This document shows, one piece after another, positions 10,366 to 23,132 of a stretch of 33,853 nucleotides of DNA. The notes beneath the pieces are model-generated. The model was not told the origin of the DNA and did not search any database. It saw nothing but the letters and a program-made list of their open reading frames with translations. How positions within the stretch are numbered: position 1 is the stretch's first letter; each line of letters begins with the position of its first letter. The position numbers and the translations under genes were made by a program. Source of the DNA: Reticulitermes lucifugus (lineage: Eukaryota; Arthropoda; Insecta; Blattodea; Rhinotermitidae); the NCBI GenBank assembly GCA_026260175.1, contig JAKCWW010004291.1, positions 1 to 33,853 of the forward strand. The letters run 5' to 3'.

Positions 10366-10659
10366 GTTAGCTTTCCAAGAAGCACTACATGGAGTTGGTT
10401 ATGGAGTTCAGTTTGTAATGAAACAAGCCGGCGATGAAAACTGTGTCGTTACCAGTTCTAGACAACCCAGTTTACTTTGAAACTCGGACCTTTTCAAACC
10501 TCTTGTTTTAATTTAAAAAATACAGCATATGGGAAGCTGACTATTCTTCAACAAGCTTTTTGTTTTGACCAAAACAAGATGACGAAAAATGTTCTGTATA
10601 TGTGTCAGTTTAATAACACACATTCATCACAAACTTTAGGCCATCAAATAGGGGTGTTT

Positions 10660-10780
10660 GTGAATAAGACATTGGAAAGCATCTGCATGATGGGACTGGG
10701 GAAAACACAAAAGGCAAAGATTTGGATCCAGGACCTTCCAGGTGCGACGCAGGAACGCTACTCACTTGACCACAATATTT
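10660..10780 (-). repeat. tRNA-derived SINE head
   Basis: The minus strand has a box A-like TGGTCAAGTGA at 10772-10762 and a box B-like GGATCCAAATC at 10728-10718, 33 bases apart, as in an internal RNA polymerase III promoter. Sequence between and around them (GTAGCG, TGCGTCGCACCTGGAAGGTC) has the arrangement of a tRNA-type SINE head. Box B departs from GGTTCGANNCC at two or three positions, so this is an old copy. It is not a tRNA gene, because the arms do not fold. Confidence 0.55.
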
Positions 10781-11240
10781 GATAATTCTGTGTATCAAAC
10801 TTCCTCATTATACCACTTATAATGTATTATTTCATGCAACTCATATAGTCACCAGAACTGCAACTAGCAATCAGTATATTTCACACCCATTCTTGACACT
10901 AAACTAATCTTACCTTCTACACATATATGAGTGAACCTGCTGACATCTTGCACTTGCAGATACTATTTGATTGTACTGTGTAGGTTCATTGTACAATCAA
11001 TATGCACCTTCTACAAAACAGGATATATGCAAGCTCCTGGGAGTGCATTGTTTGGTTCCCTTTGTTACTCATTTCAAAATTGCCCATATCCATAGCATAA
11101 ATTCTTGCACTGGCAGATACACATACATCCCAGAATCACTGAATATTGCAGTCAAGTGCTTATGACTTGTATTTGTAAGCTCCTGGATTCAATTATCTGC
11201 CAAGAGCCTATGCTGAGGTTATTCCTCATTTCTTCTACGT

Positions 11241-12693
11241 CAGGGGTCTCAAACTCAAATAAAAAGTGGGCCAATTCAGTAATTTAAAAAATTATGTCAG
11301 GGTCCACATCATTTCCAGCACTGGAACACTAGAATGTTAATCGAATTGTTTCAAATTATGTAACATGATATTAAGAGAACATCACTTTATCGTTGTTGTT
11401 ATTACTATTATTATTATTATTAGTAGTAGTAGTAGTAGTAGTATATTTTGAAATCTTATTGGTCTGCTATCTCCTCAGTAACACATGCATGCTACCTATA
11501 CCTTCAGCTCACATATCCATTACCACAATTCCTTCAAGAAATTATTACAGAAAACCTTTAGGGATTCATGCTACATAAATTACCGAACTACTAAGTGGTC
11601 AAATCTTACAGGACTTTTTTCCTTCAGAAAACTTCTGCTTAACATTAGCATCACCATGCAAATTAAATAATTCCGTTTGCGGACTTGTTTGGAGCCTTCT
11701 CAATGTCTGCCTTTATATAAGGTAAAGCAAACAACAAAAATTATGGTTCCATAATTTTGAAGTCCTGGAATCTTTCTTCCACCTCTTCTTGAAGCAAAAG
11801 AATGGGCTTGGGATATTCTTGAAGAAGCTCAGGATAAATACTCTCAAGAGATTTCAGGTGTAAAAAGTGAACAAGTTTATGCAGCTTTAATTGGTGTTCC
11901 CAAAGATGAAGCTTGACTTGGAATGCCTTGATATTGTGGTACATCTCAGTAATGAGTTTACCTTATCTTGTAGCTCTTTCTTTTCAAATGACCACTCACA
12001 ATCGCAAGGAATGCTAGCTCGGTTACCCATCCTCATCATTTATTTTTTCAATACTGCTGCCCTTGTTTTGCACAAATAATTTGATCTCATTCAACAAGTC
12101 AAAAATTATTTTAAAACAGATGTGCCGACATAACCATCCTACATTAATACGACAAATTATTTCACCATATTCACTTCCCACTTAAAGTGCTCACTATGAA
12201 ACTAAAATTCTTTATGTCAAAAGTACAAGAATTAAATAATTTTGGGTTCTGTCATTAGTTGTGTTAGACACCTCTGCAATCTGAACAAGTGTCATTAAGT
12301 TTACAGTAACTTACAACAGTCCTGAATAATACCATTTCCTAAACTGCGGTAAGATAAAGCTATATTTACAGTCGTAACAAAGAAGAAACTTGCCTGTGCA
12401 TGAAACATTTGAATGCAGCAGTGTCAAGTAATTTGCTATTAAAAAAGTATTTATCCTGTCGTTGATGAAACTGTAATAATCCCTTGTAATATTTGACCAT
12501 GAACATACACTTCTCGAAAATTTGGAAGGTTGTAGCAACAGTAGTTTGACAGGTAATTTAATAATGCGTACCCAAAAATTCTTGCCATTAACTAAAATAA
12601 AATAAATTAGACAAATAAATAAGCACTCAAATTATTTGGTTGTGTGGCGGGCTGCATAGAATGAAATGGCGGGTCACATGTTTGAGACATCTA
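11241..12693 (-). mobile_element. hAT-superfamily DNA transposon, internally deleted
   Basis: The left end CAGGGGTCTCAAACTCAAA and the right end, read inward, TAGATGTCTCAAACATGTGA form matching hAT-type terminal repeats 1.45 kb apart. Subterminal GTGGGCC and GGCGGGC blocks are typical of the group. Minus-strand coding remnants lie inside (separate entry). No clear 8-bp target duplication survives. The element also carries a TTA/TAG trinucleotide run (11397-11443). Confidence 0.68.
11744..12098 (-). pseudogene. hAT transposase fragment (ZBED5/GTF2IRD2-like type)
   Basis: The minus strand reads LLNEIKLFVQNKGSS near 12095-12050. After about 100 bases with stops it continues as MYHNIKAFQVKLHLWEHQLK, then LVHFLHLKSL and EEVEERFQDFKIME to a stop near 11744. 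This matches the conserved order HLN-x-LN-x-x-LQ-x-x-x...MY-x-x-x-x-x-F-x-x-KL-x-LW-x-x-Q...HF-x-x-LKSL...EF-x-x-RF-x-DF in hAT transposases of the Charlie/ZBED5 type. The catalytic and dimerisation ends are missing, so this is a relic. Confidence 0.65.
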
Positions 12694-12832
12694 TTGTGGG
12701 CAGATGCCAGTATAGTACCTAAAGTTAAAAAATCCTGACTTCTTCCTTGTACATCACTTCCAATTATCACTCACTAAACGTCATATCACTCAATGCTATA
12801 TAATTCAAGTTAATCAAAACATCGTTAGAAAT

Positions 12833-12857
12833 GAAGAATGAATGAATGAATGAATGA
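12833..12857 (+). repeat. (GAAT)n microsatellite
   Basis: About six tandem GAAT units, followed by an A run. It lies between the hAT element and the Tigger-like element. Confidence 0.9.
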
Positions 12858-12990
12858 ACCAAAAAAAAAAAAGACCCAGAACAAATGATGGCTACAACCT
12901 GAGTCAGGAAGTCTGCTGTGATACACATGTGAGAAGTTCAAACAGAAGTAGAAAACTGAACAAAGCTTAATAGCACTTGTCAAAACAAAA

Positions 12991-13405
12991 TAGTGTAGAA
13001 TTCCTTTAATCCAGCACCCACGGGACCGGACACATGCCTGTTTATCAAGCAGTGCTTATACTGACCTAACTTTTTACCAGTAAGTTTTGTTACTGCTCCT
13101 ATATTTGTGCTGCACAACTAATCAGAGGTGTATCCTATTTGAATATCTCTTTCAGCTGCTGGTTCAGGGGCATCAAGATCCCCTTCTGTGCTTTCTGGGG
13201 TCTGTTCAGTTTCTACCAGGAATGCTGAACGACCAGGACGCTGTGGATCAGTCTTCATAACTGAAGAAGTTGATGGAGTAGGAGACGAAGTCAGGAGATA
13301 CCACAGCAGTAGCACACAGACACTCTTTGAGGCTTCTTTAAACATGTCCCCGAGATCTGCCTCAACTGCCAAAGTACCAGCCTGGGAATTAAAGGAATTT
13401 TACTA
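12991..13405 (-). mobile_element. Tigger-like (pogo-type) deletion derivative, copy 1
   Basis: The ends are inverted: TAGAATTCCTTTAATCC at the left, and on the opposite strand at the right TAGTAAAATTCCTTTAATTCC. Both derive from CAGTARAATTCCTTTAATCC. The 415-bp body matches 32204-32625 in opposite orientation. Reading toward lower coordinates, an 84-residue frame (13372-13118) holds ADLGDMFKEASKSV and a Thr/Pro/Ser-rich tail, shared with the second copy. I take it to be the C-terminal end of the lost transposase, kept because it adjoins the terminal repeat. Confidence 0.6.
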
Positions 13406-16400
13406 CAACACTTTTCTAATGTTTTTGCAGTGGTGTAGCCAAGGATTCCATATTTGAGAGATACGATGCTGCCTCCATGGGTAATTGGATCCTGACATGT
13501 GAAGGCAATGTAGTATAGGAACCCACATTGCCTTGAAATGAAAGTATCTGATTACCCAGACACAGCATCCCATTCCAGAATGGAATCCTCAAAATAACAG
13601 TGGTCACACAAGCCACTGTCACGGACGGGAATATAATGCTTGTACAGAAATCTGTACCCGAGTAAGGAGGATGCTGTTTGTAAACTGTGAGGGTCACAGC
13701 CACTGTATTTACATGTCTGTCTCTAGTATCCACACAGGATCCATCATGTAAGTCTATTCCAAGTGGAAATCAACTTCCTTCCAGTTTCTCTGGTGTCAAC
13801 GGAGCATGGTGGACAGCGAAAGGGACAGTGTGGTCCTACATTTAACTTAAGAGCTTTTTCTTTCTATAAATAAGATATACAGAAAAAATCTCTGCAGCTG
13901 CTATTAAAAACTTGGAATTTTTAATCCACAAATATGGAACAGAACTAGTAAAAATGTTACATTAAAGAAGGTTGTGTTTCTAAACTGTCAACTCCTAAAG
14001 GCACAAGGAAAAAACACAATATTACAAAATAGAAAGGACCAGTGGTGTAGTGAATTATTGTTAATCTTAAAAAAATTTCACTCTGTTAGCTTTATCTTTC
14101 ATACTGCGAACCTTCAGGATCAACAGGGAAAATGGATTAATGTTAACAGATGTAGATTAAATTTTTGCTTTATATTGTTTATTTTTTATGCAGTGCTTTG
14201 CTCCTAAATGGGAGCTTTTTTACAGTTTTTAGAGAATAATACGTTTAAAATAATTAAATTTCAATAAACATTATGTACAATTAAAACCATATATATATAT
14301 TTTTTTTTTGTATCTTTATAAAGATGCTCTAAAAATTTTTATCTACTACTAGCTTGTGAGTTAAGCTGTACACCAGGAAAATACTTCACCTATGACAAAA
14401 AATTGCCCTTATTTATTATTACTTTTAAACAAAACACAATTTAAGATTGGTTACTGTCAAGTTTTGACTTTAAGAAGAATCCATTATATTTACAAAACAT
14501 TCATTACACAATTTTTATAAAAACTATGCTTTGTACTCCTATGTGCACCATTGCTTTATCCACAACAGCAGCACCACCAAGGTTTCCAAAAACTCAATAA
14601 TCTAAAGCCACCTACTCCACAACACACCACTGTCACTGAATTCCAGTACCATCAATGTATGCACCCTCCCCACCCACAAATATATATACCCCACCTCCTT
14701 TTTCATTTTAGTAATAAAAAATGGCAACAATATTCTTATGCTCACAGATTATGTCCCAGTGACAAGAGATTCAGCAGAAGGGTCACAAAGTTTCATTCTC
14801 ATTTTCTTTGCTAACCAAGGAACAATGGAAGGCAAGTGGTGTTTGGAGTGTAGCAAATTAACACTCATTTAAATAATCTCATTCTGACCTGCTGAAAACA
14901 GATATTAGAGAAGAGTTCCTGTACGCAGATAAAAATTTGATTTTGCCCAATACTAAACAGCAAGACCAAATATTGTTTCTCATATTTACATTTATACATG
15001 TTTAAAACTTTTAAGACAAAATACACAGTGCTTGGTATATTACATGGCTTATGTTTCACATTAACATTTTACATTACTCTCAACTCATAGCTAGGTGAAA
15101 TAATTTTGGAATCACCACTTGCCACTTCTGGTAGTAAATTACCAAACTGAGTTTAATCAACTTTCAGACATTTGTTACAGTTTTGATATATATGACAAAA
15201 TAAAACCGATTACAATTCTACACAGAAGCTATAATCCTCCACCAATATAAAAGTGAAGTAAACATTTTTGTATCCAGCAGTTCTGTTGTGATTGTAATAT
15301 GTTACCATGGTTTTATATAATGTCACTTTTCACACTGTCAAAGGGTACGATATCCTTTCTAACTCTGAACACTGTTCTTAAAAGTAAATTATCAGCACAA
15401 ATCAGTTTAGGGCATATCTTGATGTACTGTATTGTACTGTATAGTTAAGCACCAAATGAATATGGACAGAAAAAGAATTTGACAACTTACTGAAGAGAGC
15501 AAGTAATCTCATATACTGCAGTGCGCAGAAGTGATCTCATTCTGCCAATCATGTCATCCACTGCACAGTAGCCAATGAGTCATATTTTCCTTAACCTCAT
15601 TTAAAGGCATAATAAAGTGTTTATTTTCTTCACAATAAAAGGCATTTAATAAGTATATGATCTTTATTAATTCTTCAGTTCTGAACTTTAGTTATAAAAT
15701 TATCACTGCACTTTAAATTGAATAGCTAGCACATAATATTTACATATCATGCCAACAATACTATGCAAGCTGTTTTACAGCAGTAGTCACAACATCCAAA
15801 ACCCTGAAATGACAATTCTTTTCATACAATGTGGAACCAACATAAACTGCAAATACTGATGATGGGAGATGGTAGGCAATGGTACAATCAACCAACCATC
15901 AGCATAATTCCCCTTTCACTTGTGAACTGTTAAAATGAATTCTCACAGCTTTCATATGCATGGGGCAATTCTATATCACCATTAATCTCAGAAATGTAGA
16001 AACAAAGTGAATTAATCTAAAAAACAGCTGGAAACCAGAACTCAGTTCCTGCAGGGAAATAACATTTCCATCTGACTTTCTCAAGTAGTATTGTACCACT
16101 AAATCAAGATTGTTAATGAACACATTAAAAAAATACAATGTACGTGTATCCTCCAAATGAAAAAACCTGACCACCACCTCAAATCATATTTAAATATCAT
16201 GATACTGACAATTTAAAAGCACAAGTTACCACGACCACGTATTCTGCCATTTTAACTTGATGCAGCCATATTTCAGATCTCAACAAAATAATAAAACAAG
16301 AGCAGAAGGAAGTGCAGCCATCTACTTTTACATCTTTTACAAAGCAAAAAATAATCCACTATGCCACTGTCAGTGGCACAGTATCAGCACCTAACTGTTG

Positions 16401-16709
16401 CACAGATACTGGAATTTGAAAGAGAGAACTTTCACTTCTGATTTTCAGCCATACTGACACATAACAAACTCCGCTTTGAATGAACAGGCCACAAGCGTCC
16501 ATAATACTGAACTGAAAATGATGCTGGGAATTTTGTCTACATTATGGAGTACAGCCTTCCTAGTCCATTAAAATTATGTCCAATGATCATGACTGCTTTC
16601 AATGGAAGTTCTTTCTTATGAAAGACATGAAAGTATGAACATAAACTATACATAAAATGTAATGGGGACTAAAATTAAGCAAACAGGCAAAGCATCAAAC
16701 ATGTAAACC
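13406..16709. other. Intergenic, no gene recognised
   Basis: AT-rich sequence with a short (TA)n/T-run near 14290-14310. A 105-codon minus-strand frame at 13733-13416 has no match I recognise and no splice context, so I do not call it a gene. The proline/histidine-rich and other short frames look random. Confidence 0.6.
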
Positions 16710-16961
16710 AACTGAATATCATTCACCAACAAATGCACAAAGATAATTTTCACTAATTACTTTATTAAAGGATTTCCCCTATACGTATTTCGGCAATTTA
16801 TATTGCCATCTTCAGGGGGTCATTTTGGTTTGTACATAGACCAAAATGACCCCCTGAAGATGGCAATATAAATTGCCGAAATACGTATAGGGGAAATCCT
16901 TTAATNNNNNNNNNNNNNNNNNNNNNNNCTTTGTGCATTTGTTGGTGAATGATAATCAGTT
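16710..16961. repeat. 250-bp near-perfect palindrome, probable inverted Penelope-like termini
   Basis: The arms are exact inverse copies over 66 bp (16764-16829 and 16840-16905) around a 10-nt loop. The homology resumes beyond the N gap (16721-16742 against 16929-16950) and fades at 16710/16961 after one mismatch. Each arm holds CCCC-CTGAAGA-(T)-GGCAAT-ATAA-ATTGCC-GAAA, then ATACGTAT overlapping the last A, then GGGG: forward at 16850-16893, reverse at 16819-16776. That layout fits a minimal type I hammerhead with a palindromic stem III, as in Penelope-like elements, but there is an extra T before stem II. Confidence 0.7.
16906..16928. other. Assembly gap (23 N)
   Basis: Inside the right arm of the palindrome. 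From the left arm (16743-16763) the missing sequence should be about 21 bp, so the gap is almost certainly short and caused by the hairpin. Confidence 0.95.
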
Positions 16962-19900
16962 ATATAACGATGCACGGTGAATACAACGTGAAATGTAAAC
17001 CAACTTCCTTTTTCAACCAGTATCCACACCAGCAACTGTTCTGTACTGATGCCTTGTAAAAAGTTGCAAATAACCTGGTACATCTTTTTTACTGAGTGCC
17101 AGCAAATGTTTTTCTTTGGGCGGAGGGGGAAGGAATGGTATAAACTGAAGCAACTTTTCATATTGAATAAATACATTTTGAATAAAACAAGAATTCATTA
17201 AATAATTATTTGAAATTCTCTACCCTCAGTCTCCTACGACAGATGTCGTCAGGCATTTTACTGTTTCATCATCATTTTTCAAATTGGCTTATTCATTTAT
17301 TGATTTGTGAATTTTAAAGTTTATAAATGCAGTGAACGTGTCCAGAACTCAGAATTCTTTCTCAGTACCACACAATTATAGCTGCTCTACTTCAGTCAAA
17401 AGGCAGCATCTACATTCTAGTAATGCAGCCTGATTCATGTGCTTAACAAAAGAGCTTAATGTAATCATATTAAAATATATGTAAATGCAGCAATTTTTAC
17501 TGCCTTGTGTTTTAATCAGTATCCCTACAGCATTCATGGGTGTTCATAATGTTCTGAAAGACAAAATTACAAATACAGTATAGAACTGCAGAACACAGTG
17601 TACGGTGTACACACATTGCATACTGTAATTACACACACATTTACCTCTAAAAAGAACATATAATTCTGTTCTGAGACAACAGAAATATATCTATAATGTT
17701 TAAATCGTGTTTTGGTTTCAGATTTTACGTAGGGAGAAGATGAAATACATACAGTGGTAGTTTTGAAATGAATGGGATGCAATAACAAATTACATTACAG
17801 ATACATGGTCAACAACTGTTTACTTCCTTCGAAGTAGTATACTGACCTCCGACCTCTAAGATGTGTGGGTCATTACAGATGGAGGCTTCAATTCCCCCAC
17901 TGTGAACACTGCATTTGGCGGAGCGGCAAGCAGATCAGAATGTCTAAATTTATCGGTACTCTTTTCAAGGACAATCTTATGCAGTGGCAAGATGTTATGA
18001 TCTTAAAGTAACAATACAAACCCACTAATGCAGTACCATGGCATGCTTAACTTACAAGTTTCACACAGTAACACCTTATATTTCACATGCAGGAGGGTTA
18101 TGTAATACAGACTGATCAATCCACAGATTATAGTAATATGAAAGAATCTCTCTTGGTGCACATGCAGTTACTCTCAACCATGAAACTGCAGCCTAAAGAA
18201 ACTGAAATATTTCTGGGAAGTGAGTGATACTAAGAGAATGAAGGATTGGAAGAACAATATCAAGAACCATGACTGAACCGGTCCCATTCTGCAGCAGCAG
18301 CAGCAACCGATAATGAGCCTCACTATGGGGTTTGTCATCTCAGACTGAGAATATTACTGCTGTCCAAATACATACAGAAGTTTCTCATGGCAAGAATACC
18401 AGTGTCACATCAAACACAAACACCATCCTACATCTACCACTGTTTTCACATTTTTTTGTGGGATTCATTAAACTGCCAGTGGTGAAGGAAAACCAATCTT
18501 AACATCAGTACTGCAACAAAAGTGGGCCTTCAGCATTCCCTGATGTAAATTAACTAAAACCTTCTCTTCCCAGCTAATATACAAATGGAAAACTTCATAT
18601 GAAATAGACTGATGGACTACTGGACAACAATGGAACTAATTCTGTGCCCCCATCTGCAGCAACAATGAAGCAAGAATACAGGATTCACAAAGCTTTTGTT
18701 TTTCACTCCTCACAGACAACAGAAATGACTAACATGAGGCTGCAGAAACTGCAAGACATATCTAAAATGTTCCATAATGCATATGCACAGCAAATCTGGT
18801 GATGGATGAAACTGTTCCCAACGGGAGAGAAGTTTTCCAAAGTACGTACCTTGAAAATCAAACATTTTGTCACCAGCATTTTCAGACTATGCAGCTCCAC
18901 TGAACACACACAATACAGGAAAGTATACGACGGGCAAGACACGACAGTCCCCCAAGAATGACAGCTACCCACACAGCACTAAAAGACTTCACCAGAAGAA
19001 TAGAATGGCATGTACACAGGTTGAATATAGTCAAATTTTTCTTCTCTCCTGATTTGTATGTCAATCTCACAAAGAAGAATAACAGTTACAGGTCAGCAAA
19101 ACTAATATAATGGACATGCCACAGCACCTAGGACACAAGAAAACAAAACTGAAAAGGAGTAATATCAGAGCAAGGACTGGGTTGACTTAATACCTTAAGT
19201 GTGAAAAAACAAAATAAATCACAAGCTGACAGCTATCCACCAGCAGAGGGTAACTTCTGTGACAGCAGAACAGTGGAACAAGCACATGGGTGACAGGATA
19301 GAAAACTGCTGTACATGGTACACCTCTTAAATCTGGCAATTCCAGAGAATTTTGTGATGAGAAACATGCAGTACAACAGCCACAGCGCCCACTAAGTAGG
19401 CCAGCGAATATTTCCATCAGTCAGCACACTTGACCCAAGTGGCAACAGGTATTGGCCTCTTTCATAAAAACTATTGTTGTGATGTGTTCAGCTCATAAGG
19501 TTAAAATAAAGCATGAAATGCCTCAAGCTGCTAAGCTGGTTTATGTGTGGAGAAGCATTTCTTCTTGTACTATCAAACAAAAGCACAGTTGTATAAAATA
19601 AGAAGTAAAGACTTTGATTAGAATTAGAAGACCTTCAGCTGAAAAGCAAGTCAAATGTACACTTTTGTAATGCTCATTAAAAAATTTCCCACATTAACAA
19701 AACTGGAACTGCATACTATCTGCTTTATTTAGATTAAAACACCATTTACACGATAAATTTATCATTCTTACTTACAGAAATATTTATGTTGTTCCTATAT
19801 CTTGCTGTAAAATTTAAATACTCCATCAGAAAAATTCCATACAGCTGGCACCACTAGCCAATATAAAATATGCCACTTAAAGGTTAAAATCTTATCTACC

Positions 19901-21240
19901 AAAAATTGTTTCTGCTTTATTTCCCCAGGTATCTTATAAATCCAAATTACAACCACAGCAAGAAAATGAGTTCTATCAGCACATTCCATCACCATTTACT
20001 GCATTAATTAATCTCCTTGATGATGGCACATGGTCTACCCAGATTGTTCAATGACTGATCCCGTAACAGGTACCACTGGACTTTGAAGTACTTAAGAAAT
20101 ATGTCTCCATATGACAGTATTAATTTGAGATACTATACGTTTGTAGATTAACAATTGCTAAAATGACCCACAGGTCCCGTTGCTTATAGCGCTCCTTTGT
20201 CCTCTTACCACTATGCGCAAGAAGGTGTTCTTAGCTATTCATTCATTCTGTAGTCTGTCTTACGACAGGTCCGTAGCCTCTTCCAAAGCAAGATCTCCAC
20301 AGGGTTCTTAGCTATGATCTAAGCTTATTTATCTCTTCACTGTTACATGATCATCATATAACTAACAAACATACTTTACCTTTTTTTTTTTCCACTTCTT
20401 TAATGATTATGTTCACAGGAATGTAATAGAATAGAGCAAGGATTTCTGTGCATTTCAGTGTAACCACCAGCCTAGAAGCAGATTCCTATTACAAACTATA
20501 AGTTATTAAAGCTGTCTCTGCCCTTCTTCATTTATTGTCTGTACATACAAGGCAAGGTTACATGCAGCGTACCCACCACTGCTACTGTTAAGGTGGAATA
20601 TCAGATGCAAATTATGGTATCGCTTGTAGGCCTACTGAAGGAAATACCTATATATTGCACACTTCAGCAACATTTCTTTTCCTACTGTTAAGCACAATGA
20701 AAACACCCTCTGTCCTTTTTAATACCTTCATTTTTTTATTAAGGTGTAGGACTGTCAGCATTCTTCACAATTCAGTGATTTAGGCAGTGATGGGCTATCA
20801 TTCTAATCCAAAAATCTTGTCTAAAGCTTTGATCAAAATTTCTCTCTCTGTTAGTCAAATTAAAATGCACTGAATCAATATGCACGCATCGGTGTATGTT
20901 TGCAGGACATCAAGATTGATGCCACCAATTTTTTTACTGTACAATGACATATAGCAAGACCATTATGCGGATGCCAGCATCAGATCACCAATGCAGTAAA
21001 TTTCCAGTGTTACTTGTGACTCAGGCTTTTATCAAATGCCAGACTGTAATGAGAAATAACAGGTCCTTATTTTATCTGACAACTATAGTCTGTCACTTCC
21101 TGCAGCTACTCTTCCATGCATGTGGGCAGTGTACATCATGCTACATCAGTAAGATAAATGAACCAACAGGATCTGGCAAGCTGTAGTTGTCATGCACAAT
21201 AATGACCCTTAATTCACCAAGAATGTCAAATGCGCACACG
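16962..21240. other. Intergenic, no gene recognised
   Basis: About 4.3 kb of AT-rich DNA. A short CAG run lies at 18294-18304. The frames longer than 60 codons show no conserved motif and no flanking splice sites that join to anything. Part of it could belong to a long 3' UTR of the upSET-like gene, but I cannot show this. Confidence 0.55.
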
Positions 21241-21620
21241 AGATGTCCAGTATATATGTCTATGACAACAAACTCCACTATATGGCTGAAATATGTAGTT
21301 ACCTATAGCCAACACATCTATGACACGTCAACTGTGTAAGTGAAATATCCAGTGTATGTATGCCTATTTGCCAATCGAAAAGTCAAGACTGTGGGAAAGA
21401 TATCCAATTTAAGGATAACCAGTGTGTCTATGACACAGTTACCTTTGTGGAAGTAACATACAGTCCATGAAAAAGTAAACTGTGTGGGGATGATATATGC
21501 AGTACTGCAGCAAGTCAAAGACAGAGTAAAGTGGGTCAATAAAAAATATTTAGTGTGTGTATCACCAGCTTATACACAACAGACAACTGCACAGATAAAA
21601 TATCCAGTTTATGTTTCATG
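21240..21620 (+). repeat. Degenerate internally repetitive stretch
   Basis: Variants of (A)TATCCAGTGTATGT and TCTATGACAC recur at about 21243, 21313, 21345, 21416 and 21600, mixed with GTCAA-ACTGTG-type blocks. Spacing is irregular (about 40-100 bp). It looks like an old minisatellite with no fixed unit left. Confidence 0.4.
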
Positions 21621-23132
21621 AGTTCATCTGTTAACAGCATGTCCCTGTACTTACTGGCAAGGTCTCTGTGCTCAATTTCACATAAACCCACAGTGCCTTC
21701 CCCTTCTGTAAATATTTGCCAATACAGAATATATGTACAAATGCAGAAAATTAAGACTAGAAAATCAGCAACAAAATCACAAAATACATTGCAAATGAAT
21801 ATTAATGCTGAAAACATAAATTCCATTTCAAATTGGTTTCTACACCTTTTTGTCACTCTCGAGACATAATACAAACTTTTTTTTAAAACTAAACTGTGTT
21901 GTTCTGCCAAGATTTATCAATACTGTACATTTTCTACACTCATTCTGAAATTGCTCAGAAAATCAGAAACAATGTCATTTCCCTGTGGCTGGATGGTAAC
22001 TTTATTTAAAATAAAGAGTTCCATTCTGAAACCCCTTAACACACAATTTTCAACTTTAAAGACACCTGAATGTGTCACCAGATGCACTGTTACATATCAC
22101 CATGTGAATATGACCTACAATTAAACAGAAACCACAAATGTGTTAAACTGAAAACAGTAATGCATGGCTTTTAAATATAACACACAATATCACACCATCA
22201 TAAAAAAAGCTACATATTTTTCAAATCATGTAAAAAAATGTAGGTGAACTCACAATACAATGAGTTGAACATGAACATGAAATTCACTGGGGTACTTGCA
22301 AAACTTTCTTCAATCAGTCCCCATTTTGATGGCACTGTGCAAATGTTTTGCAATCAATCACTAAAGTTCCTATTGGCTACCCTTCCAAAATTTTAATATA
22401 TATCTGAGGTTCTGTTCCTTTCTTCGAGACTGTACACATTCTTCAGAGAATTACATTAAAATGTCTCCACTGGTAATTCTTCAGTTGCACGGTATTATTT
22501 GTACTCAGTGGCTGTAATACTAAGCTAAGATATGCCTATTACATAAACACCAAACTAGAACAAAGAAAGCAAATTTTCACAGCACTAACAACCCACACTT
22601 TTGTAGTAATATATTTAGCATCTCTTCAAATACGGGCACAGACTTTTTAATTTCTTTTTGATGCCACCTTACCATTACATGAAAAGTAATGTAATTCCTG
22701 AAATTTGAATCAGTCGAAAAATTAAATGTCCTTCATGAATGTCACATTTATGTTTCTTCTATACACATATTTACAGAGAGACAAAGAACATACAATAAAA
22801 GATACAGGACAGAAAATGGCAAGTAAAACTGTATTCATATTATTTACACTGGCATAAAAATACACAAGGTGAATCTGCTGACATTTCCACTTCCTAATAT
22901 GATAGGGCCATGAAGAAATTATCAGATTTGTTAAACATGATACCTCACAGTGAATTTGGGGGAGGGGGATAATTTGCATAATTCATCTCTGCAGTTCAGA
23001 CCCCCAAAATAAACAGTGAGACATATTCTTGGCTCTAGTTAAAGTTCAACAGACAGAATGAAGTATCCATAAATCAGATATACTACTATTTCATATGTGA
23101 AAGAATTCATTACTTACAGCTGTACAATGTAT
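21621..23132 (-). other. Region downstream of the upSET-like stop codon (probable 3' UTR in part)
   Basis: The gene strand continues here directly after TAA at 23133. AT-rich, with no further exon. Several AATAAA-like hexamers occur on the minus strand (for example near 22007), none clearly better than the others, so I do not place the polyadenylation site. Confidence 0.4.

Noticed and set aside
10610..10798. Minus-strand 62-codon frame
   Set aside because: It lies across the SINE head with its pol III boxes and shows no protein similarity that I recognise.
13416..13733. 105-codon minus-strand frame with FPSVTVACVTTVIL, looked at as a possible pickpocket/DEG channel exon
   Set aside because: Only a short hydrophobic string resembles that family. 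The defining cysteine blocks and supporting splice sites are absent, and it abuts a transposon copy.
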